Shown one piece after another: positions 23,452 to 33,154 of a stretch of 64,000 bases of DNA. Position numbers and translations under genes: made by a program. Numbering within the stretch: position 1 is the stretch's first letter; each line of letters starts with the position of its first letter. A model generated the notes under the pieces. The model was not told the DNA's origin and did no database searches. It saw nothing but the letters and a program-made list of their open reading frames with translations. The stretch comes from Rhizophagus irregularis (taxonomy: Eukaryota; Glomeromycota; Glomeromycetes; Glomerales; Glomeraceae): contig NC_089447.1 in assembly GCF_026210795.1 (NCBI RefSeq), positions 3,722,501-3,786,500 of the forward strand, written 5' to 3'.

Positions 23452-24870
23452 TTACGACTCTCGAGGTTCAATATCACATACAGGAAGAGAAACAGTTTCC
23501 TGATCTTCATTTTCTTGATCACTATTATTTTCAATAACATCAACTCTACTTTTTTTAGTTTTTATATTTCTGCTTGTTGCTGCCTTTTATTTTACTCCCC
23601 TTTTTTCTGGCTTTTCTTGATTGCTTACTATATCTTGTATTGGAACTTTTTCTAGTACAATACAAAAATTGTGTAAATTAATAGATTTATGAAATAAAAC
23701 CTTAAGTATTAGATCCTAGAAAATAAAGACTTACTTTTTATTGATTCTTTGAATATTTCTTTTTGTTTTCTGCCTATGAATGAAGTAAATTTTAAATTAA
23801 TAAATAAATCACTACTTATTACTCATCAGTCATTACTTTTTCGCGTCATAGCTCTTGTTTGTTTTTAATTTCACTTTTATCTCTTCTAGTATAAGGTATG
23901 CCATACCTATCATGAGTTTCTGCTATCTTAAAAATTCTTTCATCCAAACGCCTACTCTAAATAAAAAGTAAAGATTTAAAAAATCAAAAATTTAAAAAAA
24001 AAATTATAATTTAAAAATAAAAAAAATTGCCGCATAATTGCTGTAAGAAGTTTTTAACTGTTTTCCTTTCCGAGTATGTGCTGCTTCAGCAATATTTGTA
24101 TTATTTGCATGGCGTTCCCAAATTCCGTTTTCCAATTTTGAAACATGTTTATTTAATGATGCTAAGACATAGGGACATAGGGTTGACAATAATATTTGGC
24201 CCAATCTATCAAATTAATAATCAAGCTTTTTTATTAAATTATAAAAATTAAAACAAAACTAATAACAATAAAAAATTACTCATGATACAATCATCATTAC
24301 TAAGTTTCTATTTTTTAATACAATAATAAACTTCTTAAATAGATGGGATTAATGATGCTAACTGGTAAATCTCTAGCTAGAAGTGAGTACTTACCAATAC
24401 AACGCACATAATTATGTATATCAAATTTTTTGTATTGAACGCTATGTATATTTTCGCAACTAGAGATTGAAGCTTATCTATATTGTTTGAAGATGCATGT
24501 ACTATCTCTGCTAACGCATCTTTATCAAAAGTTGCTTTAATAGTATTTCCTATAAAATAAATATAATAAATTGATTATATGGTTGCTGTTATATTAATAA
24601 ATATTTAAAAACTTACCTGTTATAATTGATCTGACGAGATAATATTTTGAATCATGGATTGTAATTCATCTTTAGCAGTGTGTTCAGGCGGTGTCACAGC
24701 GGTGATGGGTGATTATGCGTACCTATGCATACTAATGCAATATAGAGACATGCAACCAAATCGTATGGAATAAATTTAATGAATTTAACATTGCATTTTT
24801 GTTCAATTATAGTTCCACGCATGACTTTCCCATTGTGAGTATGTGGATAACCTTAATAAAATAAATTAAT
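23452..24870 (-). pseudogene. Decayed multi-exon transposon-related gene (HNH-type zinc finger region)
   Basis: Reading down from 24870, the minus strand gives YPHTHNGKVMRGTIIEQKC, then NVKFIKFIPYDLVAC, then GTHNHPSP and a frameshift to PPEHTAKDELQSMIQNII, followed by an in-frame stop. Further blocks are KATFDKDALAEIVHASSNN (about 24500), LASLNKHVSKLENGIWERH with NTNIAEAAHTRKGKQLK (about 24080-24180) and a basic, acidic-tailed C-terminus (SRVDVIENNSDQENEDQE, about 23560-23460), with a stop before it. A C...HNH arrangement followed by such blocks recalls the WRKY/GCM1-type zinc fingers of MULE-derived genes that are abundant in Rhizophagus; that link is from memory. At least one frameshift and two stops mark it as dead. 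Confidence 0.55.
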
Positions 24871-24999
24871 TAAAAACTTTGTTATGACAATTATAATATA
24901 CAATAATTATATTAATTACTAGTTATATTTACCACATTATTTTATTTTTGAAGAATATAGAATTAAAGTATAACATTAATTTTCATCACTATTATTTTC

Positions 25000-25430
25000 G
25001 TTCGTTTCATTTTCCCATCATTCCTCTTCATCTTCTCATCACTCCTTTTCATCTTCCCACCACTTCTTTTCGTCTCCCATCACTCCTCTTCATCTTCCCA
25101 TCACTCCTTTTCGTCTCCCATCACGCCTCTTCATCTTCACTCCTTTTCGTATTCCATTACTCCCCTTCATCTTTCCATCACTCCTCTTCATCTTTTCATC
25201 ACTCCTCTTTATCTTTCCATCACTCCTCTTCATTTTCCCATCATTCCTCTTCATCTTCCCATCATTCCTCTTCATTTTCCCATCATTCCTCTTCATCTTC
25301 TCATCACTACTTTTCATCTCCCATCACTTCTTTTCGTCTCCTATCACTCATTTTCGTCTCCCATCACTCCTTTTCATCTACTCCTTTTCATCCTTTTCAT
25401 CTACCATCATGCCATATTTCTCCTTTTCGT
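25000..25430. repeat. 21-bp minisatellite (CATCACTCCTCTTCATCTTCC-like)
   Basis: About 20 imperfect 21-bp units. Because 21 is a multiple of three, both strands show long repetitive ORFs: Ser/His/Phe-rich on plus (24948-25580) and KMKRNDG-type on minus (25090-25317). Both are artefacts of the repeat. Confidence 0.85.
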
Positions 25431-26084
25431 TTCCTATCACTTTCTCACTACTCTACTCCATTACTTTCCATTACTTTATTGTTATTTCATTTTATTATTA
25501 GCATCTTTCTTCTTGATCATTGTAATTTACTTATCTTTTTATTTATTGCTATTGTTTCTTTATTTGTATCACTTCATTAAAAATACGGTGATTTTTTTCT
25601 TTTAAAATCGTAAATGTGTAACTTAAATTTTAATATTTGCAAATAAAATTTCATTAGATAAGATTATTTTTTTTTGAATTTTAAATAAATATGCTTGCAA
25701 AATTTTTTTAAAATATCTTTTGCAATAAAATTTTAAGTTTAGCCGATCAAAAATTAGCTTATTTATTTATTTATTTTATGTAAAGTCGGAAGGAACTATC
25801 TAAGAGAGCATTAATCCATGAGAATAGGCCCAACATTAGTTCCATCATCCATTCCATAGAACGGACCCTACCTAATTGTTATATATAGACTGGTCCAACA
25901 ACACGACCGATGAAGGAACAGGTACCATGAAATCGAAGACGAACAAAACTAAAAAAAAGAGTTCTAATCTATCATGCGTATTTTTCTTTTAACTATTACT
26001 AGCTATTGTATGTAAATACTGTCATATACAAAATGATATACTATAAAAAGGTCCGTAAATGTTTTTTTGTGGGTGTAAATAAAT

Positions 26085-26205
26085 TTTGGGTGTCTATATA
26101 AAATTTGGGTGTCAATAAAATTTTGATTATCTATATAAAATTTGGGTATCTTTTACAATTTGAGTGTCATTTACAATTTGGGTGTCTATTCTAATTTGAG
26201 TGTAC
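26085..26205. repeat. Short repeats TTTGGGTGTC / TATATAAAATTTGGGTGTC
   Basis: About six degenerate copies of AATTTGGGTGTC, spaced 20-30 bp, lie just 3' of the 621-residue ORF. A single similar copy (TATATAAAAATTTGGGTGTA) lies 5' of the ORF at about 28205-28224, so the motif brackets the gene within the inserted block. Confidence 0.75.
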
Positions 26206-26207
26206 TA

Positions 26208-28073
26208 TTATTTAAAAGAGTGAATAACCGAATCAGGCGTAGGTGGTAAATCATTATTCCTTCTCCGAGGTCGCGCAATAGGTCTCGGAGGTGAATCAGT
26301 AGTATATCGACTAGGATCAGGTGGAGGTGTATTACAAATGTCTACGGTATCCGTAGAAGGGGTTTTCTTTCTAGATTTAGGTCGTGCTATTTGTCTCGGA
26401 AGTAAATTGTTAGTATATAGATTAGAATTAGGTGAAGGTGTGTCATCATTAGTCAAAGCGTTTAAACGAGCTTTTTCTTTCGCACTAGGATAAGCCATTC
26501 CCAACAATGTAGGTTTAACAAGTAACGGAGCAAGTGACTCCGAAGTGGTAGAATTGTGAGAAGATTTTGAACGGAATCGTGCATCTTCATATTGAGCGAC
26601 CCTTGAAGCAAAATCCGCCAAAGAATCAATTTGGGGTTGTCTTAGTGGATTGATGATTTGGGAAAGAGATGTTCTTCTAATAACAGGAGGAGATGGTTGT
26701 CTAATAGTAGGAGGATGTAAAATTTTCCGATCCATATAATTATTATAAAGCCTCTTGGCTTTTAAATATCCATATCGACATTGAGGTATGTTGGACAAAT
26801 CATATCGCCTTCTAACTTTATAAGCGAATAAATTGATGTTATATGTTTGGAAATAATAGTTCCGAGCATCACCACTAAAATCAGCAGGTAGTGTAGGCAA
26901 CTTTTTCTTGAGTTTATTACGATTATTAACGCGCCGTCGCCAATTTTTGGCACATTTCCGGGTAAGTTGGTTCGATAATTTATCCTCCTCAGATTTCTCA
27001 TATGAGGGACCCCATTCCACAAGATGAGATACTTTTTTATATACCGTAGAATCCTCTTTTAATAAAAAAGGTTTGTTATGATATAAGTATTCTTCATGTT
27101 TGATGGTTAACTTCTTTAAACGATTCCATCTTTTGACTTGTTGTGGTGTTCTATTATCGTAAAACTCAATATTTTTGTATTCTTTATAAAAGGGTCTACT
27201 TGTAGATGTACCTTTTCTATTAGTTGTGATAGGTTTCATCACTTCTTTTAAATCGGAATTACTCTTTCCTTTCCATTCATTATAACGTTTAACAATTACG
27301 TGATATTTTAAACCTAAACGTGTTGAGTGAACTTCTTTCCAAGGATTAAAATTAACAGTTTGATAGTCTTTATCTTTCCGTTGAGTGTTTTTCCCTTTTA
27401 ACCCTAGTACAGGAGTAAAATGTTTATTACATTGCCATTGATTGTTCGGAAGTACGAAGGCCGCTGGTTGAGTACAAGAATTACTACAGCGAAAATAAAA
27501 TCCAAGATAGATCACGTGGGTTCCAGAACTGAACCGGATATAAGTTTTGGTTTGTCTATTTTTAGCCAAATGGGAAAGTCTATTTTTAATCGCTACTAAT
27601 TTATCTATTAATAGTTGGCGTAAACGTTTAAAATACTTTTTCACAGTATCAGGTGAAAATTGTCTATTGATAGAAAATACAAATGCGAGATATGTCCCTA
27701 TTAAGTAATTAAGATTGATTTTTTTACTAGTTGAGTTGAAGATCCTCTGATGATCATTAGGCATGTCAATATCATTGGTGTAGACGTTGAAAGAATTTTT
27801 CTTTGTTAAACAAAGATCAGCATTTGGGTGTAACTCCATAAGGAAGTATCTGCTTTTTCTGATGTTATACAAGGTACCACTACCTCGTGTGTCGCTAACA
27901 ATATATGGATTAAGCTTGTGAGTTTGAAACGAATAAGCATAAATATTACGTATTTTGTGTAAAAGTTTCTTGTTATAACCATCCTTAATAAGAACAGTCA
28001 CGTGCGATGTGAAGACAGAAGCGTCAGAGGGTGTTATTTTCCCAAGGGAAGGTAAAATTTTCAAAGGTGTCAT
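26208..28073 (-). CDS. Unknown 621-residue basic protein, intronless
   Basis: One uninterrupted reading frame from an ATG at 28073. I do not recognise the family. The N-terminal half is folded-looking, with a Cys/His cluster around residues 195-220 (FRCSNSCTQPAAF, then WQCNKHF) that could bind a metal. The middle is strongly basic (KNWRRRVNNRNKLKKKL), suggesting nucleic-acid binding. The last about 170 residues are Pro/Ser/Arg-rich with a repeated 'PRQIARPKSR / PRPIARPRRR' motif. Codon use is less AT-biased than in neighbouring genes. It lies alone inside a block with 15-bp direct repeats and a simple 3' tail, so it may belong to a mobile element (for example an ORF1-like or accessory protein) or be a retrocopied gene. 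No catalytic motif of a polymerase, integrase or transposase is visible. Confidence 0.8.
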   Translation of the reverse strand: MTPLKILPSLGKITPSDASVFTSHVTVLIKDGYNKKLLHKIRNIYAYSFQTHKLNPYIVSDTRGSGTLYNIRKSRYFLMELHPNADLCLTKKNSFNVYTNDIDMPNDHQRIFNSTSKKINLNYLIGTYLAFVFSINRQFSPDTVKKYFKRLRQLLIDKLVAIKNRLSHLAKNRQTKTYIRFSSGTHVIYLGFYFRCSNSCTQPAAFVLPNNQWQCNKHFTPVLGLKGKNTQRKDKDYQTVNFNPWKEVHSTRLGLKYHVIVKRYNEWKGKSNSDLKEVMKPITTNRKGTSTSRPFYKEYKNIEFYDNRTPQQVKRWNRLKKLTIKHEEYLYHNKPFLLKEDSTVYKKVSHLVEWGPSYEKSEEDKLSNQLTRKCAKNWRRRVNNRNKLKKKLPTLPADFSGDARNYYFQTYNINLFAYKVRRRYDLSNIPQCRYGYLKAKRLYNNYMDRKILHPPTIRQPSPPVIRRTSLSQIINPLRQPQIDSLADFASRVAQYEDARFRSKSSHNSTTSESLAPLLVKPTLLGMAYPSAKEKARLNALTNDDTPSPNSNLYTNNLLPRQIARPKSRKKTPSTDTVDICNTPPPDPSRYTTDSPPRPIARPRRRNNDLPPTPDSVIHSFK

Positions 28074-28289
28074 AATAATAAAAGTATTTGGTAACTATTA
28101 TATAGTACTCTCTAAAAGCAACGGGGTATGTTAAGGAGAACTTTCCGTCGAGGCCACCAAGTGGTCCTCTCTCCTTTTTGCCAACAAGAAAGGTATAAAA
28201 ATTTATTTATATAAAAATTTGGGTGTACTGCGGAATTGTATGAAATCTGACGGAAAGGAGAGAGAGTTTTTTTTGATCAAAAATTAGCT

Positions 28290-29295
28290 ATTAAAAAATC
28301 AGTCGGCCGTTTAATATATATTGTACATCATGTGACATACTGTATTTGGAAAAAAACCCCCAAGCGACAATTGCCCAGATCACGTTTTAGTAAACTTATA
28401 ATAAACCAAAATCTGCCATTTCTCTATACTTAATTTACTCATTATAAATAGAAAAAATCATTTGTTTATTCATTTTATTTTAAGAAAAAGCTAGATTAAA
28501 AAATTTATTTATTTTAACGAAGCTTATTTATAAAGGAGATTTATAAATTGGTCATTTTTTTTTACAATAACTTTCACTTAAAAGATCTTTTAAAAGCATG
28601 TCAAGCTTCCCTACTAATAAATATGTAAATCTCAGCCTGTTATGTTTAGTTTTACAAAATTTTTCTTTGGCGTAAATCTTGTCCTTTTTTAGTGATGTAC
28701 AAATCTTTTTGCACTGGACCATATACCTGTCTATTTTACCCTAGTAATGCCGAGATTTGCAAAGATGATCAGGGGAATACCAATTTACTATGATATCATA
28801 TTCTTTGATTGTTATGTCATTAATAAAAATAAACTTTTTAATAATCTATTGTCTTGATCGTCTTTATTGTCTTCTCTTCAACGTACATTTGCCCTTTGGG
28901 CAGTCTCCGGCTGATATCATCTTTTTAAACTCGGTTAGCTTGTTCTACGTAAAAAAGAAATATAAATGTGGGCTTTGCCCAGTTTCACTGAAATAAATTG
29001 TTGCTTGATCACTTAAAAATTGCTCCGAACAAAACTGTTGATAAACTTTAACGCATTTCAAATATTGATATTGATCTGTTTCACATAAAAAATAACTTTG
29101 TTATCTGCTACTTATTTGATTCAAGTTTGTTCGGGTTTTGACTAGGAATCATTTACGGGAAATATATTGATCGATTTTTCATTACAGATGTCTTTAATCA
29201 ATTTTAATGAAAATATCCCATTTATGGTGATTACCTCGTCTTTTTTTATCGAGAAATCAGTGCACTTATTGGGATCGCCATTATTATGTATACTC
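28290..29295. other. Intergenic with dispersed-repeat remnants
   Basis: 28693-28727 is the inverse partner of the fragment at 5771-5806. Around 28885-28990 the motifs TTTGCCCTTTGGGCA and GGGCTTTGCCCA form short dyads. The plus ORF at 28790-28996 has no domain and is not called. Confidence 0.5.
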
Positions 29296-29299
29296 GGTA

Positions 29300-30241
29300 G
29301 GTAGTAAGTAAGTAACGGAAATTGGCTAAGTGAGTAACGTAAAGTTACTAATTTAGGTTAATTTACGTTACTCCCCTTAATTAAGGCACGGAACGTAAGA
29401 TAAAATTTTTTTACCTTACGTTACTCACCATATCTAGCACCACGTGATTTATATTATCAATTTTTGCATATTTATCTTAGTAAAAAATTTATTTTAAAAA
29501 AGAATTTTTCATACTATTAGAGTTGATTTTCTTATGCCTTTAAATACAAAAGAAAATTTGATTTTATACTTTTAAAATTATAAAAATTATTTATTTTAAT
29601 AATTTATTAATAAACATAAAATAAATAAAAACATAACAGATAAGCTTTAATTAATGTCTTTATTATTTATAAATTAAAATACAGTAAATAAACGCGTTAC
29701 GTGTAACGCGTCCTAATATTATTAACAACTCCACAAATATGAAAGCCAAACCCAGTAAAAATAGATCCTTGAGTAATGCATACCTATTAAACGGCTTTAC
29801 TTATCTCCAAAAGACAATGAACTTTGACAAAGATATCAAAACTATAAATTTATTGTATACAAAATAACCAAAAAATAAAACAGTTATTAGTTAATAATAT
29901 GACAGGCGGTTTAATAAACAAATTTTATACCTAAATAAATGTTCAAACCTAATGCCCTTGACTTTTCTATCTTTTTATAAGATTTTGTTTGACATTAAAA
30001 GAAGGAAAAAAGAAAAAATGAGGGAGAGTTGCGAAATTATTGTTGAAAAATGTAAACAAACAAATAGGCTGATCGTGATGTGCCACAAAAAATCCTTACG
30101 TCATCACGTGAACCATATAAGATACGTAACGTAAGATAAAATAAATTTCACTTTACGTTACGTGCCTTATATAAGGGGAGTAACGTAAATAAATCATGTG
30201 ACTTTACGTTACTTACTTAGCCAATTTCCGTTACTTACTTT
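29300..30241. mobile_element. Long-TIR element (about 940 bp) with GTAACGTAA repeats
   Basis: The ends match in inverse orientation over about 150 bp with gaps. The outer part is AAGTAAGTAACGGAAATTGG, then CTAAGTRAGTAACGTAAAG, and inner parts include GGGGAGTAACGTAA-like blocks and CACGTGA. GTAACGTAA or its complement recurs many times within each arm. At the centre an ACGCGTTAC-GT-GTAACGCGT dyad occurs (29691-29712). No transposase; the target duplication is unclear. Confidence 0.75.
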
Positions 30242-30249
30242 CTATATAT

Positions 30250-30800
30250 TCGAAGTAGAAGTAGAGGCAATCACGTTTAATTGATCACGTGAATCGTATT
30301 TTATTGGCTAAATATCACGCACTTGTCAAAAGTGATTAATTTAATCGATCAATGCTACTCAAATTGAATTTTGATCCAGCCCAAACATACCGCAGTGCAA
30401 TAATTCAATCAATGATCAAGTATAATTGGTTCGACAATGCCCTATTTCTTTAAAACTCAACAATTCATTGTTATTAGTAATTTTCGTGGAATTGAGCTAA
30501 CTAAATAAGTATTAGTATTCTTTAAACCCAATTATATTGTTTTGTTGAAAAACAATTGCATCCGCAGTACGCAGTTTAATTCATTTTTTTACAAGTTTGC
30601 AAATTATGGCGTAATGGCGTAGTGGAAATAGAAAACTATGCCGACTGCGCATGTACTGCGAGATTATCAAATAAGTTATAAAAAGACGCAAAAAAAAAAA
30701 AAATAAACGAAAAAAAAAAATAATAATTCCTTTAACTCTTTTTTTTATATACAAATTTTTTTTAAAAGAAGGATTTTCTCTTTAAATTTAATAGGAAAAT
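30250..30800. other. Intergenic, probable 5' region of the ORF at 30809
   Basis: Contains TCACGTG motifs (30270-30310), a GC-richer patch (TGGCGTAATGGCGTAG, about 30608) and long A-runs just before the ORF. No gene seen. Confidence 0.5.
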
Positions 30801-30808
30801 TTTTCAAA

Positions 30809-31057
30809 ATGATAATTCATATTGAAAATTTGAAACATATTTGTTATAAATGTCGAGAAAATGTGAACTTATTCTATATTGAAGATATGATATGGCATAA
30901 TAAATGTAAATGTTGTAAACAATATACGATTATATTCAAAGATACCAAAATTCCAAATTCACAAGATGAAAGGGCTTGGAAAAAATTTTACTTAAATTAT
31001 GAGAAGAGTAATGAAAAAGAGGCAGCTTCATTATTTCTGATTTATATAAAGTTATGA
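30809..31057 (+). CDS. Small zinc-ribbon-like hypothetical protein (82 aa)
   Basis: The N-terminal half is 'HICYKCRENVNLFYIEDMIW' followed by HNKCKCCKQYTIIF. The CxxC...CxCC spacing would fit a zinc ribbon. The Cys pattern and AT-rich codon use resemble the lineage-specific small proteins elsewhere in the window. The stop codon overlaps the start of the next ORF by four bases (ATGA), so the two ORFs may be one gene broken by a frameshift or read from a spliced transcript. Function unknown. Confidence 0.5.
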   Translation: MIIHIENLKHICYKCRENVNLFYIEDMIWHNKCKCCKQYTIIFKDTKIPNSQDERAWKKFYLNYEKSNEKEAASLFLIYIKL

Positions 31058-31791
31058 CATATCGATATCGTAATTTTGATTTTATTATTACTAATGAAGA
31101 TGAATTACAATCAGAAGAAAAATTAAAAATAATTCTTAATAGATTAAAACAAGAATGTCATAAAAAAGATGCATTTAAATATTTAAAAGATTGGTATAAT
31201 TATTCGGAAACAAAATTAATCTTTCTCAATTATCTTGAATATCATCCAAGATTATGTATTTTATTAATTGAAGCTGGATATGTTATCACAGGAGAAATGT
31301 TTTTATTAACTTTAAAAGCTGATATATATGATGATAGACATATTGATGATTATTTTGAAGTTATAAATGCTATATTAAAGAAACTTAATTTAGAGAGTAA
31401 TAATAGAAAGAAAAAGGATAAATTTGGTTTTGTTGGTGGAGAAAAATCGTTAAGATCAGAATCATTATCACAATGCATTACAAATTTAACTCTTATCGAC
31501 CATTATAAACAAACATATCTTCATTATTTTATATATGAAATGAGTAATCGGGTAAATTACTATAGTAATACTTTTTTTACTGGTCCTCTTTTAAATTGTA
31601 AGCGTTATTATGATGAAAATATATCATCAGTACGTTCTAGAATAGCAAAATATACGGAAACTTGCAAAATTATTAATGAGTACATTTTCTCATATTTTAA
31701 TTCCCATATTATTGCAAGATTAGTAACTATAAAAAATACAATAAATGAAACAACAATTACGTTGGTTAATATTTTTAAAAACAAAATTTGA
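31054..31791 (+). CDS. Hypothetical helical protein (245 aa)
   Basis: Starts on the ATG that overlaps the preceding stop. The sequence is mostly helical, with 'YLEYHPRLCILLIEAGYVI' and 'QTYLHYFIYEM' recalling degenerate ankyrin-type helices, but no convincing repeat array is visible. A Lys/Arg-rich loop (NRKKKDKFGFVGGEK) lies mid-protein. I do not recognise the family. Together with the zinc-ribbon ORF it may form one product of about 330 residues if a frameshift is repaired or a small intron exists. Confidence 0.5.
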   Translation: MTYRYRNFDFIITNEDELQSEEKLKIILNRLKQECHKKDAFKYLKDWYNYSETKLIFLNYLEYHPRLCILLIEAGYVITGEMFLLTLKADIYDDRHIDDYFEVINAILKKLNLESNNRKKKDKFGFVGGEKSLRSESLSQCITNLTLIDHYKQTYLHYFIYEMSNRVNYYSNTFFTGPLLNCKRYYDENISSVRSRIAKYTETCKIINEYIFSYFNSHIIARLVTIKNTINETTITLVNIFKNKI

Positions 31792-31799
31792 AAGATATT

Positions 31800-32890
31800 G
31801 AAATGAACCTAATAAAATTTGAGAGATTTGAATTATTGTCTATAATTGTTGATTTTCAAAATGTAGTTGTGGAAATGATAGAATTATTTGAGAAAAAGTA
31901 TCAAGCAACAAAAAAAAGTTAGCAATAGAAAAATCAAAAGAAATATTGAAGTGAAATCGATTAATCCAGAAGAATCTGTAGAAGATTTGAAAGAATGTTC
32001 TAATATTTAAGGTTAATATATATATATATAGGTGCAATAAACAAAATGAATAAATGTAATGTAGCTTTGTAGCATAAATAACCTATTGTGATTAAAAAAA
32101 AATATATTATATTGTACAAAGGAGGCTTATAGCTCATTAGCTCCCATATAGTCATAATCCCAAATTTTTCATTAATAAAATATTTCTAAAGTAATAAATT
32201 TTTTTGAATTTTTCACCAATTGATCGGAGATGGTACTACTAGGTTCTCAGAGTCAAACGGCATAAACATTTGACTGTAAACTCTACATAAAAATGTTCAT
32301 TAACTATACCTATCATTTCAAATACCGCATAGATTAAAAATAGATGTTCTACGAGCGAACTCTTCTATCAATGTATCGTCCATTTTTTTCTTTAAGTTTT
32401 CCGCCATTACCAAGCGTACAAATGAATTACCATGAGTTTACAGAGTTATGTTAGAAAGACACGGAAAGTATGGGAGTAATGAGTGAATATGCAAATTGAT
32501 ATCATGATATCAATTTAATATTACAATGGTATTATCATAATAATTAATTTTTTAGGGTCAATATATTAACATTAATTTTATTAATTTGACAGTAAAATCA
32601 TTATTAGTTTAAAAAGGTATTAAACAGAACCGTGATATATATGCAATAGTCATTTCACGAGGAACTGTGGATATCGTTGATTTTCTAAGCTCAGCCGTGA
32701 AAATCAAATCAATTACGAAACCGAAGAATAATTTCAGGTTATTTATTTAGCGGTCGTTACAGAAACGCCTACTAAGCGGTATTGAATGTATATGATGCAT
32801 TTGGTAAGGTATAGTAGTTCAGCCAAATATCGTGATTTGTATCATATGCAATTACTCACCCGACGTCCTAACGCGTTAAACTTGTTAAAT
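31800..32890. other. Intergenic with a 24-bp perfect palindrome
   Basis: 32493-32516 is a perfect palindrome (AAATTGATATCA and its reverse complement). 31800-32010 continues in AT-rich coding-like text (KKYQATKKS, VKSINPEESVEDLKECS) that may be a decayed 3' extension of the preceding ORF. Nothing else supportable. Confidence 0.5.
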
Positions 32891-32897
32891 ATATATT

Positions 32898-33154
32898 AGT
32901 TATTTGATAGAGGGGTTAGAATATCACCGAACTGCGAAGCAGTTCGGATGATATTTTAACACCCCTATCAAATAACTGTGTTATTCTGCAGCCGCCAATG
33001 ATCATCTTATAAATACTATAAATACAATAAACCATTGATTAAACAACGTCAAAAATATCAATAATAATTATGCAATGGTAGTTTATTTATAGCTTAAAAA
33101 AAAAATATCAGCATGATAAAAAAAGCATGATCCTATTTGGCTGTAGAATAACAC
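32898..33154. mobile_element. Foldback/MITE composite with 39-bp hairpin
   Basis: 32898-32980 is an almost perfect hairpin: AGTTATTTGATAG through CGAACTGC, a GAA loop and its inverse copy, ending AAATAACT. It abuts a second inverted-repeat unit, GTGTTATTCTGCAGCC at 32978-32993 and GGCTGTAGAATAACAC at 33139-33154. No ORF. The two units overlap by a few bases and may be one composite foldback element. Confidence 0.75.

Larger units (their letters stand above)
25760..28274 (-). mobile_element. Retroposon-like insertion with 15-bp direct repeats
   Basis: A 2.5 kb block, richer in GC than its surroundings, is flanked by identical 15-bp direct repeats (GATCAAAAATTAGCT at 25745-25759 and 28275-28289). 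No inverted repeats are seen at the ends. In the minus-strand sense it begins with an A-run and a CT-rich leader and ends in a (TAAA)n-type tail directly before the downstream repeat. A long variable target duplication plus a simple 3' tail is the signature of LINE-type target-primed integration. It contains one intronless ORF (26208-28073) and no reverse transcriptase, so it could be a retrocopy or a non-autonomous retroelement. Confidence 0.55.

Noticed and set aside
24948-25580. Long plus ORF rich in Ser, His and Phe, and its KMKR-type minus partner
   Set aside because: Both come from the 21-bp minisatellite, whose length is a multiple of three.
26762-27022. 86-residue ORF inside the 621-residue gene
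   Set aside because: Alternative frame of the larger ORF.
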